A DNA stretch of 58,644 nucleotides from Rhodovulum kholense. Lineage in GTDB: Bacteria; Pseudomonadota; Alphaproteobacteria; Rhodobacterales; Rhodobacteraceae. Below are positions 27,993 through 36,043 of this stretch, in pieces; position 1 is the first letter of the stretch, and each line of letters starts with the position of its first letter. The position numbers and the translations under genes were made by a program. The stretch is taken from NCBI RefSeq assembly GCF_003053725.1, contig NZ_QAYC01000020.1, positions 1 to 58,644 on the forward strand, read 5' to 3'. The notes under the pieces were generated by a model, which saw nothing but the letters and a program-made list of their open reading frames with translations, did not search any database and was not told the origin of the DNA.

Positions 27993-29942
27993 TCAGCGCG
28001 CGGCGCCCTGCCAGTCGAGATTGAGGCGATAGCCGTCGCCGAAGGCCTCGTTCAGCGCCTTGACCAGCGCCTCACCGCTCTGGCGCCCGATGACGTCGCC
28101 CTGCACATTGATGGTGGCGGTACGCTGGGGCGCCGGGGCCGCCGCCTGGGCCGCGGCCCCGGCCGAGGCGGCCCCGCTGGCGCCAGAGGCCGATTTCGAC
28201 CCGCCCTTGATCGCCGAGACGAAGCTCATGCCAGCGGCAATCACCTTGGCGGCGGCGGCGATATTGGCCGGGAAGGGCAGTTCCAGCGCCTTGGCCGCGC
28301 CGACATAGGTGCTGATCAGCGCCTGCGCGGCGCCGAAGATCCGGGAGATCTTCACCATCTTGTCGCCGCCGGTGGCGAAGGCCGACGCCATGTCGCCCAG
28401 GAAGGCCTCGGTCATCTGCAGCCCGTTGCCATAACGATAGGCGTCGATCTGGGCCATGCGGTCCTGGTGCTGCTGCCGGGTCTGCTCGATCAACGCATCA
28501 TATTCCTGTTGATCAATAAGCTCCTGCTGGCGTGCTTTCAGAAGCGCCTCCCGTTGGCGGTCATAGCTCGCTATCTGCATTTCCTCTTGCGTCATCAGCG
28601 ATTGCCGCAAGGCGTCGAGTTCGGTCTGCACCTTGTTCGCGCCGCCGCCCCCGCCGACAGATTTGGGGGGCGTGCCCCACTCGACGCCGCCGGTGCCAGG
28701 CGGGGCGTGTTCCGGGCGGCTTGTGCGGCTCACGCCGGGAAGGATCGGGTTGCCCGCCGCATCGGTATTGGCCGCGGTCTCGGCCGCGGCCCGCGCCTTC
28801 GCCGCATCCCAGAGGGCCGTGGCGAGGGTCTTCACCTCGGCGATGGCCCCCGACATCCAGCCCGCCTGGGGGGCCGATGCCGCCAGCTGGCGCATGGCGC
28901 CCTCCGCGCGGACCAGCTGCTTGAACACCTCGTCTGTCTCAAGCTTCGTGCCCTCCATCAGCGACAGGATGCGGGCCATGGCATCGGCCTGTGCATCGAA
29001 GGTCTTGGCCGCTGCCAGCTGGTCGAACGCGATCTTCAGCTGCTGGGCCGCGCCAAGCGTCAGGCCGAACTCTTCCCTCAGCTTTTCGACCGGCGCGAAC
29101 TGGTAGTCGGCGCGCGTGACAAGATCCGAGATCCGTTCCAGTTCGTCCGCAAAGCCCTCTGCCGCCGCATCGGCATCGCGCACGGCATCGGCGATCGCCA
29201 CCTGTTTCTGCCGCTCGATCAGGGTTAGGATCTCGGCATTGACCTCGCCATAGCGCTCCTTCAGCTCGACCAGCCCCTTCGCGGAATAGGTGCGCGTCAC
29301 CGCGTCGAGCGCCGCGACCGAGCTTTCCAGATCATCCAGCACCTCGGAGAGATCGCGCCCGTCCTTCGCCGCGCTGGAAAACGCCATTGCCAGCAGCGGC
29401 AGGCCAACCGCTGCCAGCGTGCCGACGACAGCCCCGACCGGCCCGAACATCGAGGCGATCTGCGACCCCTGCGCCGCGAAGACCGACGAGGCCTTGGCGC
29501 CCATCTGCAGCTGCACCGCGATGTCCTGCACCTGGTAGCCCATGTTCTGGATGCGGTACCGGGTCTGATCGGACATGTTGCCCAGCACCCCAAGCGCACC
29601 GCCCGCCGCTGCGGCCTGTTTCCCGCCGCCCAGATAGGCCTTTTCGGCGAGGCCCAGGGTCCGGTTGTATTCGGCCTGCGAGATCACCCCATGCTTCAGC
29701 GCCTTGTCGAGTTGGGCCAGCGCGACCTCATAGCGCTTGGACGAGGCATAGAGCGGGTCGAGCGACTTGCGCAGCCGCTCGACGCTCTTTTCCTGCTGCT
29801 GGAACGCGCGTTCGATGGAACGGGCCGACTTCTCGGCATCGTTCTTGAACTTGCCGACAATGCCGACCGCCTCTGCAATGCTGGCCTTGAGCGATCCGGC
29901 CTCGCCACTCAGGATCGCCTCGACCGCCGCTACTTTCGTCAT
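27993..29942 (-). CDS. Tail tape measure protein
   Basis: 649 aa. The N-terminus (MTKVAAVEAILSGEAGSLK) and a long helical region with coiled-coil heptads are followed by hydrophobic Ala/Gly-rich stretches (GPVGAVVGTLAAVGLPLLAMAF, FPANIAAAAKVIAAGMSF), typical of tape measures that set tail length and enter the membrane. Preceded by two small chaperone genes as expected. Start at 29942 because it overlaps the chaperone stop by 4 bases. Short for a tape measure, implying a tail of roughly 100 nm. Confidence 0.88.
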   Translation of the reverse strand: MTKVAAVEAILSGEAGSLKASIAEAVGIVGKFKNDAEKSARSIERAFQQQEKSVERLRKSLDPLYASSKRYEVALAQLDKALKHGVISQAEYNRTLGLAEKAYLGGGKQAAAAGGALGVLGNMSDQTRYRIQNMGYQVQDIAVQLQMGAKASSVFAAQGSQIASMFGPVGAVVGTLAAVGLPLLAMAFSSAAKDGRDLSEVLDDLESSVAALDAVTRTYSAKGLVELKERYGEVNAEILTLIERQKQVAIADAVRDADAAAEGFADELERISDLVTRADYQFAPVEKLREEFGLTLGAAQQLKIAFDQLAAAKTFDAQADAMARILSLMEGTKLETDEVFKQLVRAEGAMRQLAASAPQAGWMSGAIAEVKTLATALWDAAKARAAAETAANTDAAGNPILPGVSRTSRPEHAPPGTGGVEWGTPPKSVGGGGGANKVQTELDALRQSLMTQEEMQIASYDRQREALLKARQQELIDQQEYDALIEQTRQQHQDRMAQIDAYRYGNGLQMTEAFLGDMASAFATGGDKMVKISRIFGAAQALISTYVGAAKALELPFPANIAAAAKVIAAGMSFVSAIKGGSKSASGASGAASAGAAAQAAAPAPQRTATINVQGDVIGRQSGEALVKALNEAFGDGYRLNLDWQGAAR

Positions 29943-30145
29943 GCCTGCCTGCCTCGCTTCACCCGCTCGATTTCCTCGGCGGTCCATCTGATACGCGGGC
30001 CGCCCGCTGCGGCGCGGCTCTCGCGGATCTTCGCATCGGCCTCGGCCCACCATTCGGCCGGGCTCATGGCCCAGAATTCAGAGGGCTGAACGCCCCAGTC
30101 GCGGGCCGCCTGATAGGCCTGCCTCTCGAAGGCGGCCCACGTCAC
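29939..30145 (-). CDS. Tail assembly chaperone (Phage_TAC_6-like)
   Basis: 68 aa: FERQAYQAARDWGVQPSEFW followed by MSPAEWW, the signature of small chaperones found between the first chaperone and the tape measure in GTA-like and Rhodobacterales phages. It guides tail tube assembly on the tape measure and is absent from virions. Overlaps both neighbours by 4 bases. Confidence 0.8.
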   Translation of the reverse strand: MTWAAFERQAYQAARDWGVQPSEFWAMSPAEWWAEADAKIRESRAAAGGPRIRWTAEEIERVKRGRQA

Positions 30146-30525
30146 TCCCCCGAGGGGGCATCCTCTTCGGCCGCGCTTTCCTCGGTCTGCGGGATGCAGA
30201 GCAGGTTGATGTAATCGCGCGCGACCGCCGCCGCCGCGAAGAACCCGGCGTCGAAGACGATCTCTTCCATCGCGGCCTGATCGCGCCTGTCGCCCGCGGC
30301 CCGGGCGCCGATCAGCAGGATCGGGGCGATATTGGCGACGGTGAAGCGGAACTTCGGCTCGCGCTCGACGCCCTGGCTTTCCAGCATCGCCGTCACCGCC
30401 ATCTCGCGCGCGATCAGCAGCGGGTCCGCGATCTTCTGCCCGATCTCGCCCGCCGCGCGGAAGGTCGCGGCCAGTTCGATCTCCTGCCCGGCGAGGATCG
30501 CCGTCATGCTGCGTTTCATTGTCAT
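30142..30525 (-). CDS. Tail assembly chaperone, GTA-type (Phage_TAC_11-like)
   Basis: 127 aa starting MTMKRSMTAILAGQEIELA. The AGxEIELxATFRAAGEIGQKI region is characteristic of GTA-family tail chaperones. Located between the major tail protein and the second chaperone, where phages often use a programmed frameshift; here a separate overlapping gene (4 bases) replaces it. Acidic C-terminal tail (TEESAAEEDAPSGE). Confidence 0.8.
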   Translation of the reverse strand: MTMKRSMTAILAGQEIELAATFRAAGEIGQKIADPLLIAREMAVTAMLESQGVEREPKFRFTVANIAPILLIGARAAGDRRDQAAMEEIVFDAGFFAAAAVARDYINLLCIPQTEESAAEEDAPSGE

Positions 30526-30923
30526 GCCCCCGCAGGCGTGTAGACGGGGATGCCGCTCGACATCATGGTCGCGCTGAACTCGAAGGCGCCATCCGTGTTG
30601 CCGGTGATTTCCAGCTGGCTGAGGAACATGGTGATCTCGACCGTTCCGCCGGTCGGCAGGTTGATGGTGACGGGCGGCGTCTCGTAGGGCGCGCCCGCGA
30701 GGCAGGCGGCGATCAGCGTCTCGTCGCCGGTGATGCCCTCGACCGACCATTCCGCCGAGATCACGCCCGGCTCGGGCAGGAAGGTCTGGAAGCCCTGATC
30801 GTCGTCCGAGGTGATGTCGATCCCCTCGCGCGAGAAGCTGGCGGTCTTGTTCTTCACGCCCTTGATGATGGTGCCGTCCCACTCGATGGTGAGCTGACGG
30901 CCGGAAAAGCCTACGGTTGCCAT
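30522..30923 (-). CDS. Major tail (tube) protein
   Basis: 133 aa beginning MATVGFSGRQLTIEWDG. A predicted beta-rich fold (IIKGVKNKTASFSREGIDIT, ISAEWSVEG, FSATMMSSGIPV), as in TP901-1/GTA major tail proteins. Order DUF3168 - major tail - chaperone - tape measure is classical. Start at 30923 follows AAGCCTAC with no strong RBS; a longer upstream frame overlaps the terminator protein and is rejected. Confidence 0.85.
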   Translation of the reverse strand: MATVGFSGRQLTIEWDGTIIKGVKNKTASFSREGIDITSDDDQGFQTFLPEPGVISAEWSVEGITGDETLIAACLAGAPYETPPVTINLPTGGTVEITMFLSQLEITGNTDGAFEFSATMMSSGIPVYTPAGA

Positions 30924-30930
30924 GGGGGCC

Positions 30931-31332
30931 TCACTCCTTGTGCATGATGATCCGGTAGCGCTGCACGCCATGCCGGGTTTTGCCGTCTGGACCGACGGAA
31001 ACGGTTGCAAACTCGCGCAGGCAGTCGAGCAGCTTGAAGCCGGGCGCGGTCAGGGCGGCCCGGTGCAGCAGACCGAAGGCCTCGCCCATCAGCGCCTTGA
31101 CCTGCCGGTTGCCGGGCGCGCGGGACCAGAAATGGATGGTGACTGTCACCTGGGCGCCGATCACGTCGTCGGCCTCGTCCGCGACAAGGGTATCGTCGCC
31201 GATCACCACATAAGGGAAACCGCTGTCGGGCATGCCCTCGGGCAGCGCAGGCGGCGTGTCGTAGACCGGGCAGGACAGAGCGCCGTCGAGCGCCGCGAAG
31301 ATGGCGGTCTGCGCCGCCGTCTCGAAGCTCAT
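30931..31332 (-). CDS. Tail completion/terminator protein (DUF3168)
   Basis: 133 aa. FETAAQTAIFAALDGALSCP, VYDTPP, GFPYVVIGDDT and HFWSRAPGNRQVK are typical DUF3168 features. The protein caps the tail tube at the head end. It lies between gp10-like and major tail genes in the HK97-like order. Confidence 0.85.
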   Translation of the reverse strand: MSFETAAQTAIFAALDGALSCPVYDTPPALPEGMPDSGFPYVVIGDDTLVADEADDVIGAQVTVTIHFWSRAPGNRQVKALMGEAFGLLHRAALTAPGFKLLDCLREFATVSVGPDGKTRHGVQRYRIIMHKE

Positions 31333-31333
31333 C

Positions 31334-31486
31334 TCAGCCCGCCAGATATTTCAGGCAGGCGGCGATGATCAGGACGCATCGTGCATAATTCAGAGCCAGG
31401 CGGATGCCGAGGCCGATCCGTCGCCCGAGGCGCCGTTCGGGGCTTTCCACCCGGCGCAGCATTGCGTCTCTTTGGTTGAGGATCAT
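31334..31486 (-). CDS. 50-aa coupled small protein between gp10 and DUF3168 genes
   Basis: MILNQRDAMLRRVESPERR then a basic helix and a hydrophobic C-terminus (ARCVLIIAACLKYLAG). The ATG overlaps the gp10-like stop (ATGA), and its stop lies 1 bp before the DUF3168 gene, filling the space exactly. A single membrane helix is possible. Unknown function. Confidence 0.55.
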   Translation of the reverse strand: MILNQRDAMLRRVESPERRLGRRIGLGIRLALNYARCVLIIAACLKYLAG

Positions 31487-31872
31487 CCGACCTTCTCCTG
31501 CAGTTTCGCCGCCAGCGTCTGTTCCGCCCTGGCGGTGGCCTCTTCGAAGCTCGGCACCAGCCAGGGCCGCGCTTCCATGCTTTCGGTGCCGAATTCGAGG
31601 TGATAGCCGTGGATCTCGTCCGACCCGACGCGGGACTGGCGGGGTTCGTGGGTCGCCGTCACCGACTCTGCCAGCCGCCCGCTTTGCTGGTGCGGATAGG
31701 ACCCGGCCGGTGCCGATCCGGCGGCGGCCTTCATCTCGCGCTTGGCGATGGCGGCGGTCTCGTTGGCCAGGTCGCGGATCGTTTCCATCAGCGCGTCCTC
31801 GCCATCTGTCATGAGGTCGCGCAGTATGTCCTGCAGGGCCTCGATGCCTCTCAGCTCGAACTTGACCTTCAC
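31483..31872 (-). CDS. HK97 gp10-like head-tail connector
   Basis: 129 aa from a GTG start: residues KVKFELRGIEALQDILRDL, then TAAIAKREMKAAAGSAPAGSYPH and YHLEFGTESMEARPWLVPSFE, the signature end of gp10-like (HK97_gp10/phiETA orf63-like) proteins. The GTG overlaps the previous stop as GTGA, so it is preferred to longer frames. Part of the neck. Confidence 0.85.
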   Translation of the reverse strand: MKVKFELRGIEALQDILRDLMTDGEDALMETIRDLANETAAIAKREMKAAAGSAPAGSYPHQQSGRLAESVTATHEPRQSRVGSDEIHGYHLEFGTESMEARPWLVPSFEEATARAEQTLAAKLQEKVG

Positions 31873-32219
31873 GACACGCCCTCGGAGATCCCGATCTCGA
31901 TGAAGCGTTCGCGGCCCCCATGGGGCAGGGCGCTCTCGATATTGTAGGCCCGGCCGCGCCAGACCAGCCGGTCGGCGGGGGTGCAGAAGGGCTGGCCAGC
32001 GGCCCCGCCCTGCCAGCGTATCCGCACCTTCATCCGCGTCGCGGGCGAGACCCGCATCGCCTCCCATGTCTCGGCGCCGCGCAGGGGCAGGACCTGCGCC
32101 CAGACCGTGGCGACGGGCGCCCAGCTCTCGGTCGCGCCGCCCATGCCGTCCGGGGTGCGGGACAGCCGCTCGATGGTGACGCGCTGGTCGAGCGCAGGCC
32201 CGCTCAGACCGCGCGCCAT
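31869..32219 (-). CDS. Phage head closure protein (gp16/SPP1-type)
   Basis: 116 aa: LDQRVTIERLSRTPDGMGG with VWAQVLPLRG and RFIEIGISEG, the head-tail joining/closure family. It seals the connector after packaging. Overlaps the upstream connector gene by 16 bases and the downstream gp10-like gene by 4. Confidence 0.87.
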   Translation of the reverse strand: MARGLSGPALDQRVTIERLSRTPDGMGGATESWAPVATVWAQVLPLRGAETWEAMRVSPATRMKVRIRWQGGAAGQPFCTPADRLVWRGRAYNIESALPHGGRERFIEIGISEGVS

Positions 32220-32686
32220 CGAAGCGCCTCCACCATCGCGCCGAAGGCGGGCGACAGGTCGGACCCGTCATAAAGATGCGTCAGGTACAGCTTGACCGCG
32301 ACCTCGGCCGCGCGGAGCTGCGCCGCGGGCAGACCGCAGGTATAGCTGAGCGTCACGCCCTCCACCGGATCGGCCAGCGTCACGATGGGGCCGAGGGCGG
32401 TCGTCTCGACACTGACCGCGCCGCCGGCCGAGGCCGTGACCTCGGCGACATCGGGCATGGCCAGCAGATAGGGGCCCGGCCCGACATGGGTTTCCTGCCA
32501 GGTCTGGGGCAGGATCGCCCGGCCCAGCACCCCGCGCCAGCCGTCGAGATGGGCCGTCGCGGCCAGCACCAGCCCCTCGATCATCGCGTCCTGGTCGGCA
32601 TGATCGATCCGCAGATGCGCCCTTGCGTCTTCCAGCGAGACCACCGGCCGCGCGGGCGGCGTCACCAGAACCGGGATCGCCCTCAT
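32204..32686 (-). CDS. Head-tail connector (gp6-like)
   Basis: 160 aa. VSLEDARAHLRIDHADQDA, then IEGLVLAATAHLDGW and helical C-terminus AAEVAVKLYLTHLYDG, matching the gp6-like adaptor that forms a ring below the portal. Overlaps the 58-aa gene by 4 bases. Confidence 0.85.
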   Translation of the reverse strand: MRAIPVLVTPPARPVVSLEDARAHLRIDHADQDAMIEGLVLAATAHLDGWRGVLGRAILPQTWQETHVGPGPYLLAMPDVAEVTASAGGAVSVETTALGPIVTLADPVEGVTLSYTCGLPAAQLRAAEVAVKLYLTHLYDGSDLSPAFGAMVEALRWRAV

Positions 32687-32859
32687 GCGTCACCCGCCTT
32701 CCGGGCGCGGCGCGGTTTGGGCTCGGGCGGGGGTTCGGGCGCGCCCAGCACGCCAGCGGCGATCAGATGGGCCACCTCGGCCTCGGCAGCCTCGCGCTTC
32801 TCTCCTTCCAGATACATGCGCTCGCCAAGATGCTGGCGCAGGACCGTGTATGTCGGCAT
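32683..32859 (-). CDS. 58-aa phage protein between capsid and connector
   Basis: MPTYTVLRQHLGERMYLEG, then EKREAAEAEVAHLIAAGVLG and a proline/arginine tail. GGAGG lies 8 bp upstream and the stop overlaps the connector start (ATGA). Small proteins with the YxVLxQHxGE...Y start are common after major capsid genes in such phages, role unknown. Confidence 0.65.
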   Translation of the reverse strand: MPTYTVLRQHLGERMYLEGEKREAAEAEVAHLIAAGVLGAPEPPPEPKPRRARKAGDA

Positions 32860-32917
32860 GTCGTCCTCCTATCGGCTCAGGAAAGAGGGCGGTTCGCCCG
32901 CCCTCTCGGAGAGCCGA

Positions 32918-34126
32918 TCAGCCTTCGCGGCCAAAATCGCCGTAGATGAAGGCGCCCGGGCGATAGGTGGCCAGGGCGAGGCGTTTCTCGGCGAGGATCG
33001 TCACCAGATTCTTGGTGAAGTCGTCATTCTCGTAGCCGGTCTCGATCGTGGTCGACCAGCGGTCGAAGATCTGCGCCCCGGTGCGGAAGGCGCCGACCAG
33101 CACCTTGTCGAGGGTCATCGCCATCGAGGGCACGACCGGCAGGCCCCACATGGTGGCGCCGATGGTGCCCTGGGGCTGGCCGATGATGTAGCGCCCGGTG
33201 GTGTCCTTCAGAAGCTCGATCCAGGCCCAGTCGGCGGGGTGCATGACCACGCCATCGGCAGGCAGAAGCGCCAGCGAGGCCTGCAACATCATCAGGCGGA
33301 TCTTGTCGATCGAGGTGGTGTCGGCGCCGGTCAGCGGGCTGACATAGGGCGTGGCCTGCGGGATGATGCCCAGCAGGTTCTGGCCGGTGCCGTCGCCATT
33401 GAGGATCTGGTTCTCCTCGACCAGGTCGAGACCGTAGGCGAGGCGGCTGTCGATCATCGAGCGCATGGCCGAGACATCGGACAGCACCTGGCGCGAGGCC
33501 TTCATCCAGTGGGCGATGACCTTGGCCGAGGTCGAGACCACTTCGAGGCGGAAGTCCGAGGAGGGCTTGGCCGCGCCTTCGGCCACCATGCCCGCGCCAT
33601 TGGTGCGCGAATGTTCCTTCACGAACTCGATCGACTGGCCGTCCATGTTGCCCTGCGCCAGCAGCGCGCGGATGGTCAGCGGGCGCTGGGGCAGCTCGAT
33701 GACGCCGGGCAGGCGCGTGGGCGCCAGCGCCGGGCCGATCGATCCGGCCGCGGCGGCGGTCGAGGTGGTCAGCGTTGCCTTGGTCTCGATCCGCGCCCGG
33801 TCGCCCCGCGCGAACCCGCCCTCGGCAAAGCGCTTGTACTCGTCGCTGTCGACGAAGGATTGCCCGGCCGTCTTCGCCTCGGCCGGGGCGTCCTCGCTGC
33901 CGCTCCGCGCGATCTTCTGCTCGATCTCGCCCAGTTGCGCCTTCAGCGCGTTCATGCCGGTCAGCGCCTCGTCGGCCTTTCCCTTCAGATCCTCCGACAG
34001 GGCCTCCCCGGCCTTCGCCTTGCCGAGGGCTTCCTCGGCCAGCGCCTTCACGCCGTCCAGCGACTTGTCGAGCGCAGATTTCATCTCGACCGCCAGCTCG
34101 GCGGCCGTTTTGGTATCATCAGCCAT
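32918..34126 (-). CDS. HK97-fold major capsid protein
   Basis: 402 aa. The N-terminal about 110 residues are charged and helical, a delta-domain scaffold removed by the prohead protease. The mature shell protein probably starts near KATLTTSTAAAAGSIGP. Recognisable shell segments include MVAEGAAKPSSDFRLE, VIAHWMKASRQVLSD, NQILNGDGTGQNLLGI and VVMHPADWAWIELLKD. Preceded by its protease and portal, as in HK97. Confidence 0.95.
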   Translation of the reverse strand: MADDTKTAAELAVEMKSALDKSLDGVKALAEEALGKAKAGEALSEDLKGKADEALTGMNALKAQLGEIEQKIARSGSEDAPAEAKTAGQSFVDSDEYKRFAEGGFARGDRARIETKATLTTSTAAAAGSIGPALAPTRLPGVIELPQRPLTIRALLAQGNMDGQSIEFVKEHSRTNGAGMVAEGAAKPSSDFRLEVVSTSAKVIAHWMKASRQVLSDVSAMRSMIDSRLAYGLDLVEENQILNGDGTGQNLLGIIPQATPYVSPLTGADTTSIDKIRLMMLQASLALLPADGVVMHPADWAWIELLKDTTGRYIIGQPQGTIGATMWGLPVVPSMAMTLDKVLVGAFRTGAQIFDRWSTTIETGYENDDFTKNLVTILAEKRLALATYRPGAFIYGDFGREG

Positions 34127-34146
34127 ATTGGCCTCCTGTTTGGGTA

Positions 34147-34809
34147 TCAGGCCGAAAGGCCCAGAAAGGCGCGCATGAACGCCGCGCCGTCATTTGCCGC
34201 TGTGGCCGGTTCCCCCGGCCCCTTGAGGTGGATGCGCGCGGCGCGCTCCGCCTGTGCGTTCGACAGGCCAAGTCCCTTGACCATCAGTTCGAACTCCCGC
34301 TCGGTCAGCCGGTCCCCGGCCTTGAGCTTGTTCACAACGTCGTCCATCCCATCCGACTTCACGGCAGAGATCCGCGCCCGCTCGTTCATCGGGAAGGTGA
34401 CCGGCGAGATTTCGAAGAGGTCCGCCTTCTTGATGACACGGACATTGCCATCAGGCTCCGCTTCCCGGGTGCGATACCCGATTGAAAGGCCACTGATCAC
34501 ATCGGCCTTCATCAGGGCGTGGATCTCCCGCGCCTTCGCTACATCGAGGACGAGCCGCCCCTTGCCCCAGAGGCCTTTCGCATCCTCGGCCAGATCCTCC
34601 CACACGCCGATGGGCTGATACGGATCATGGTTCCACAGCATCTTGATGCTGCGACCGGATTGCCTGGCCTTGGTCATGCCCCCGACGAAGGCGCCCGGGG
34701 CGATCTTGTCGCCGCCGTTATCGACGTTTCCGAAGATCGCGGCATAGCCCTCGACGGTGCCATCGTCGGTCAGCGCCTTCAGCTCAAGCGCGAAATCACT
34801 GTGCTCCAT
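34147..34809 (-). CDS. HK97-type prohead protease
   Basis: 220 aa beginning MEHSDFALELKALTDDGTVEG. Contains KMLWNHDPYQPIG with the catalytic His, SGLSIGYR with the catalytic Ser, and DLFEISPVTFPMNERA, typical of U35-family proteases. Matures the prohead by cutting capsid delta domains and itself. Overlaps the portal by 14 bases; start at 34809 is supported by the family N-terminus. Confidence 0.93.
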   Translation of the reverse strand: MEHSDFALELKALTDDGTVEGYAAIFGNVDNGGDKIAPGAFVGGMTKARQSGRSIKMLWNHDPYQPIGVWEDLAEDAKGLWGKGRLVLDVAKAREIHALMKADVISGLSIGYRTREAEPDGNVRVIKKADLFEISPVTFPMNERARISAVKSDGMDDVVNKLKAGDRLTEREFELMVKGLGLSNAQAERAARIHLKGPGEPATAANDGAAFMRAFLGLSA

Positions 34810-36043
34810 TGTTCGTCTCCGCTTCCGTGATCGGCACGTTCTGCATCTGCATGCGCGGCACGTCGCCACCAACAACGGGCGGCATTCCCTCGAGGCCACG
34901 CACCTGATTGATGGTCATGGCGCCGATCTGCGTCATCGTCTGATAGTAGGTCGCCCGCTCGGCGCTGGAGCCGCGCAGCAGCGCCTCCATGTTCACGCGG
35001 ACGGAAAGCCCTGCCGCGCGCTCGGCCGCGCTCAGGAGTTGTTTCGCAACCGCCTGTTCGATGCGCTTGATGCGCCGCCGCAAAGTGAACTTCTGGAAGA
35101 TGAGGCCTTGCTGCTCGACGCTCGTCGGCCAGGCCGTCGATGCCCCTGCGTGGCCAATCATGACGGGCGGGACCGCGAAATATCGGCAGATCTCCTCCAC
35201 CGAAAATTGCCGCGTTTCGATCATCTGAGCATCTTCCGGCGAGATGCTGATATGCTGGTAGTCAAACCCGCCCTCGGCAATGAACGGGCGGCCGGCGTTC
35301 ATGGCGCCGAGATACTTTTCCGGAAGCTTTGCCTCCACCAGATCGCGCTGTTCTGCCGTCAACCACTTGTCGAACTTCAGCACGCCGCTCGGGCGCAGAC
35401 CGTTCTTGAACATGCCGGCAGCCGCACGATCGGCCGCCAGCGCCGAGGAAAACGCCTGCCGCCCGAATTGCAGCGTGGACATGCCGCCGAGAGGATCGCC
35501 GCCGGGGCCACGAATATGCAAAACGTCGCGATCCGCGCCGACATGGGCTTTCCCGTCGCGGGTCCAGCGATATTCGAGAGCCCCGGAGGAGAGCCGCCGA
35601 ACCGTAACCGCCTCGGGGTGGATCGGATAAAGAGCCACCACCCGCGATCCGTTGCGCTCGACCTGCGCGTAGCCATTGCCCCAAAGCTCGATGCTCAGGT
35701 TCAGATAGTCCCAGAAATCAAGTGCGGTCTGGTCGAAATTCGGGCTGTCGTAGATCACCGAGTGCAGCGGGTGCAGGTCCGCCAGCCCATCGACGCCATT
35801 TCCGCCGCGCCGCCGCACCTCGAATGGCAGGGACGAAATGGTGCCTGAAATCAGGTTGGCGCAGGCCCATACTGCGGACAATGCCATGGAAGACTGTGCC
35901 GTCACGATCTCCCCGGCATGGCCCGCGCCGCCCCCGAGAGCCGCCGCAAGCGCCCCATCCTCGACCTTGGGCAGCAGATTGACCGTGTCGGCTTTCTGCT
36001 CCACCGGCCGCAGCCACCCGGCGATCCGTTGTCCGATGCCCAT
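34796..36043 (-). CDS. HK97-family portal protein
   Basis: 415 aa. Features NLISGTISSLPFEV, LNLSIELWGNGYAQVERN, GLRPSGVLKFDKWLTAEQRD and QMIETRQFSVEEICRYFAVPP are hallmarks of the HK97 portal family. It forms the dodecameric DNA gate at one capsid vertex. One base overlaps the terminase stop region. Confidence 0.95.
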   Translation of the reverse strand: MGIGQRIAGWLRPVEQKADTVNLLPKVEDGALAAALGGGAGHAGEIVTAQSSMALSAVWACANLISGTISSLPFEVRRRGGNGVDGLADLHPLHSVIYDSPNFDQTALDFWDYLNLSIELWGNGYAQVERNGSRVVALYPIHPEAVTVRRLSSGALEYRWTRDGKAHVGADRDVLHIRGPGGDPLGGMSTLQFGRQAFSSALAADRAAAGMFKNGLRPSGVLKFDKWLTAEQRDLVEAKLPEKYLGAMNAGRPFIAEGGFDYQHISISPEDAQMIETRQFSVEEICRYFAVPPVMIGHAGASTAWPTSVEQQGLIFQKFTLRRRIKRIEQAVAKQLLSAAERAAGLSVRVNMEALLRGSSAERATYYQTMTQIGAMTINQVRGLEGMPPVVGGDVPRMQMQNVPITEAETNNGAQ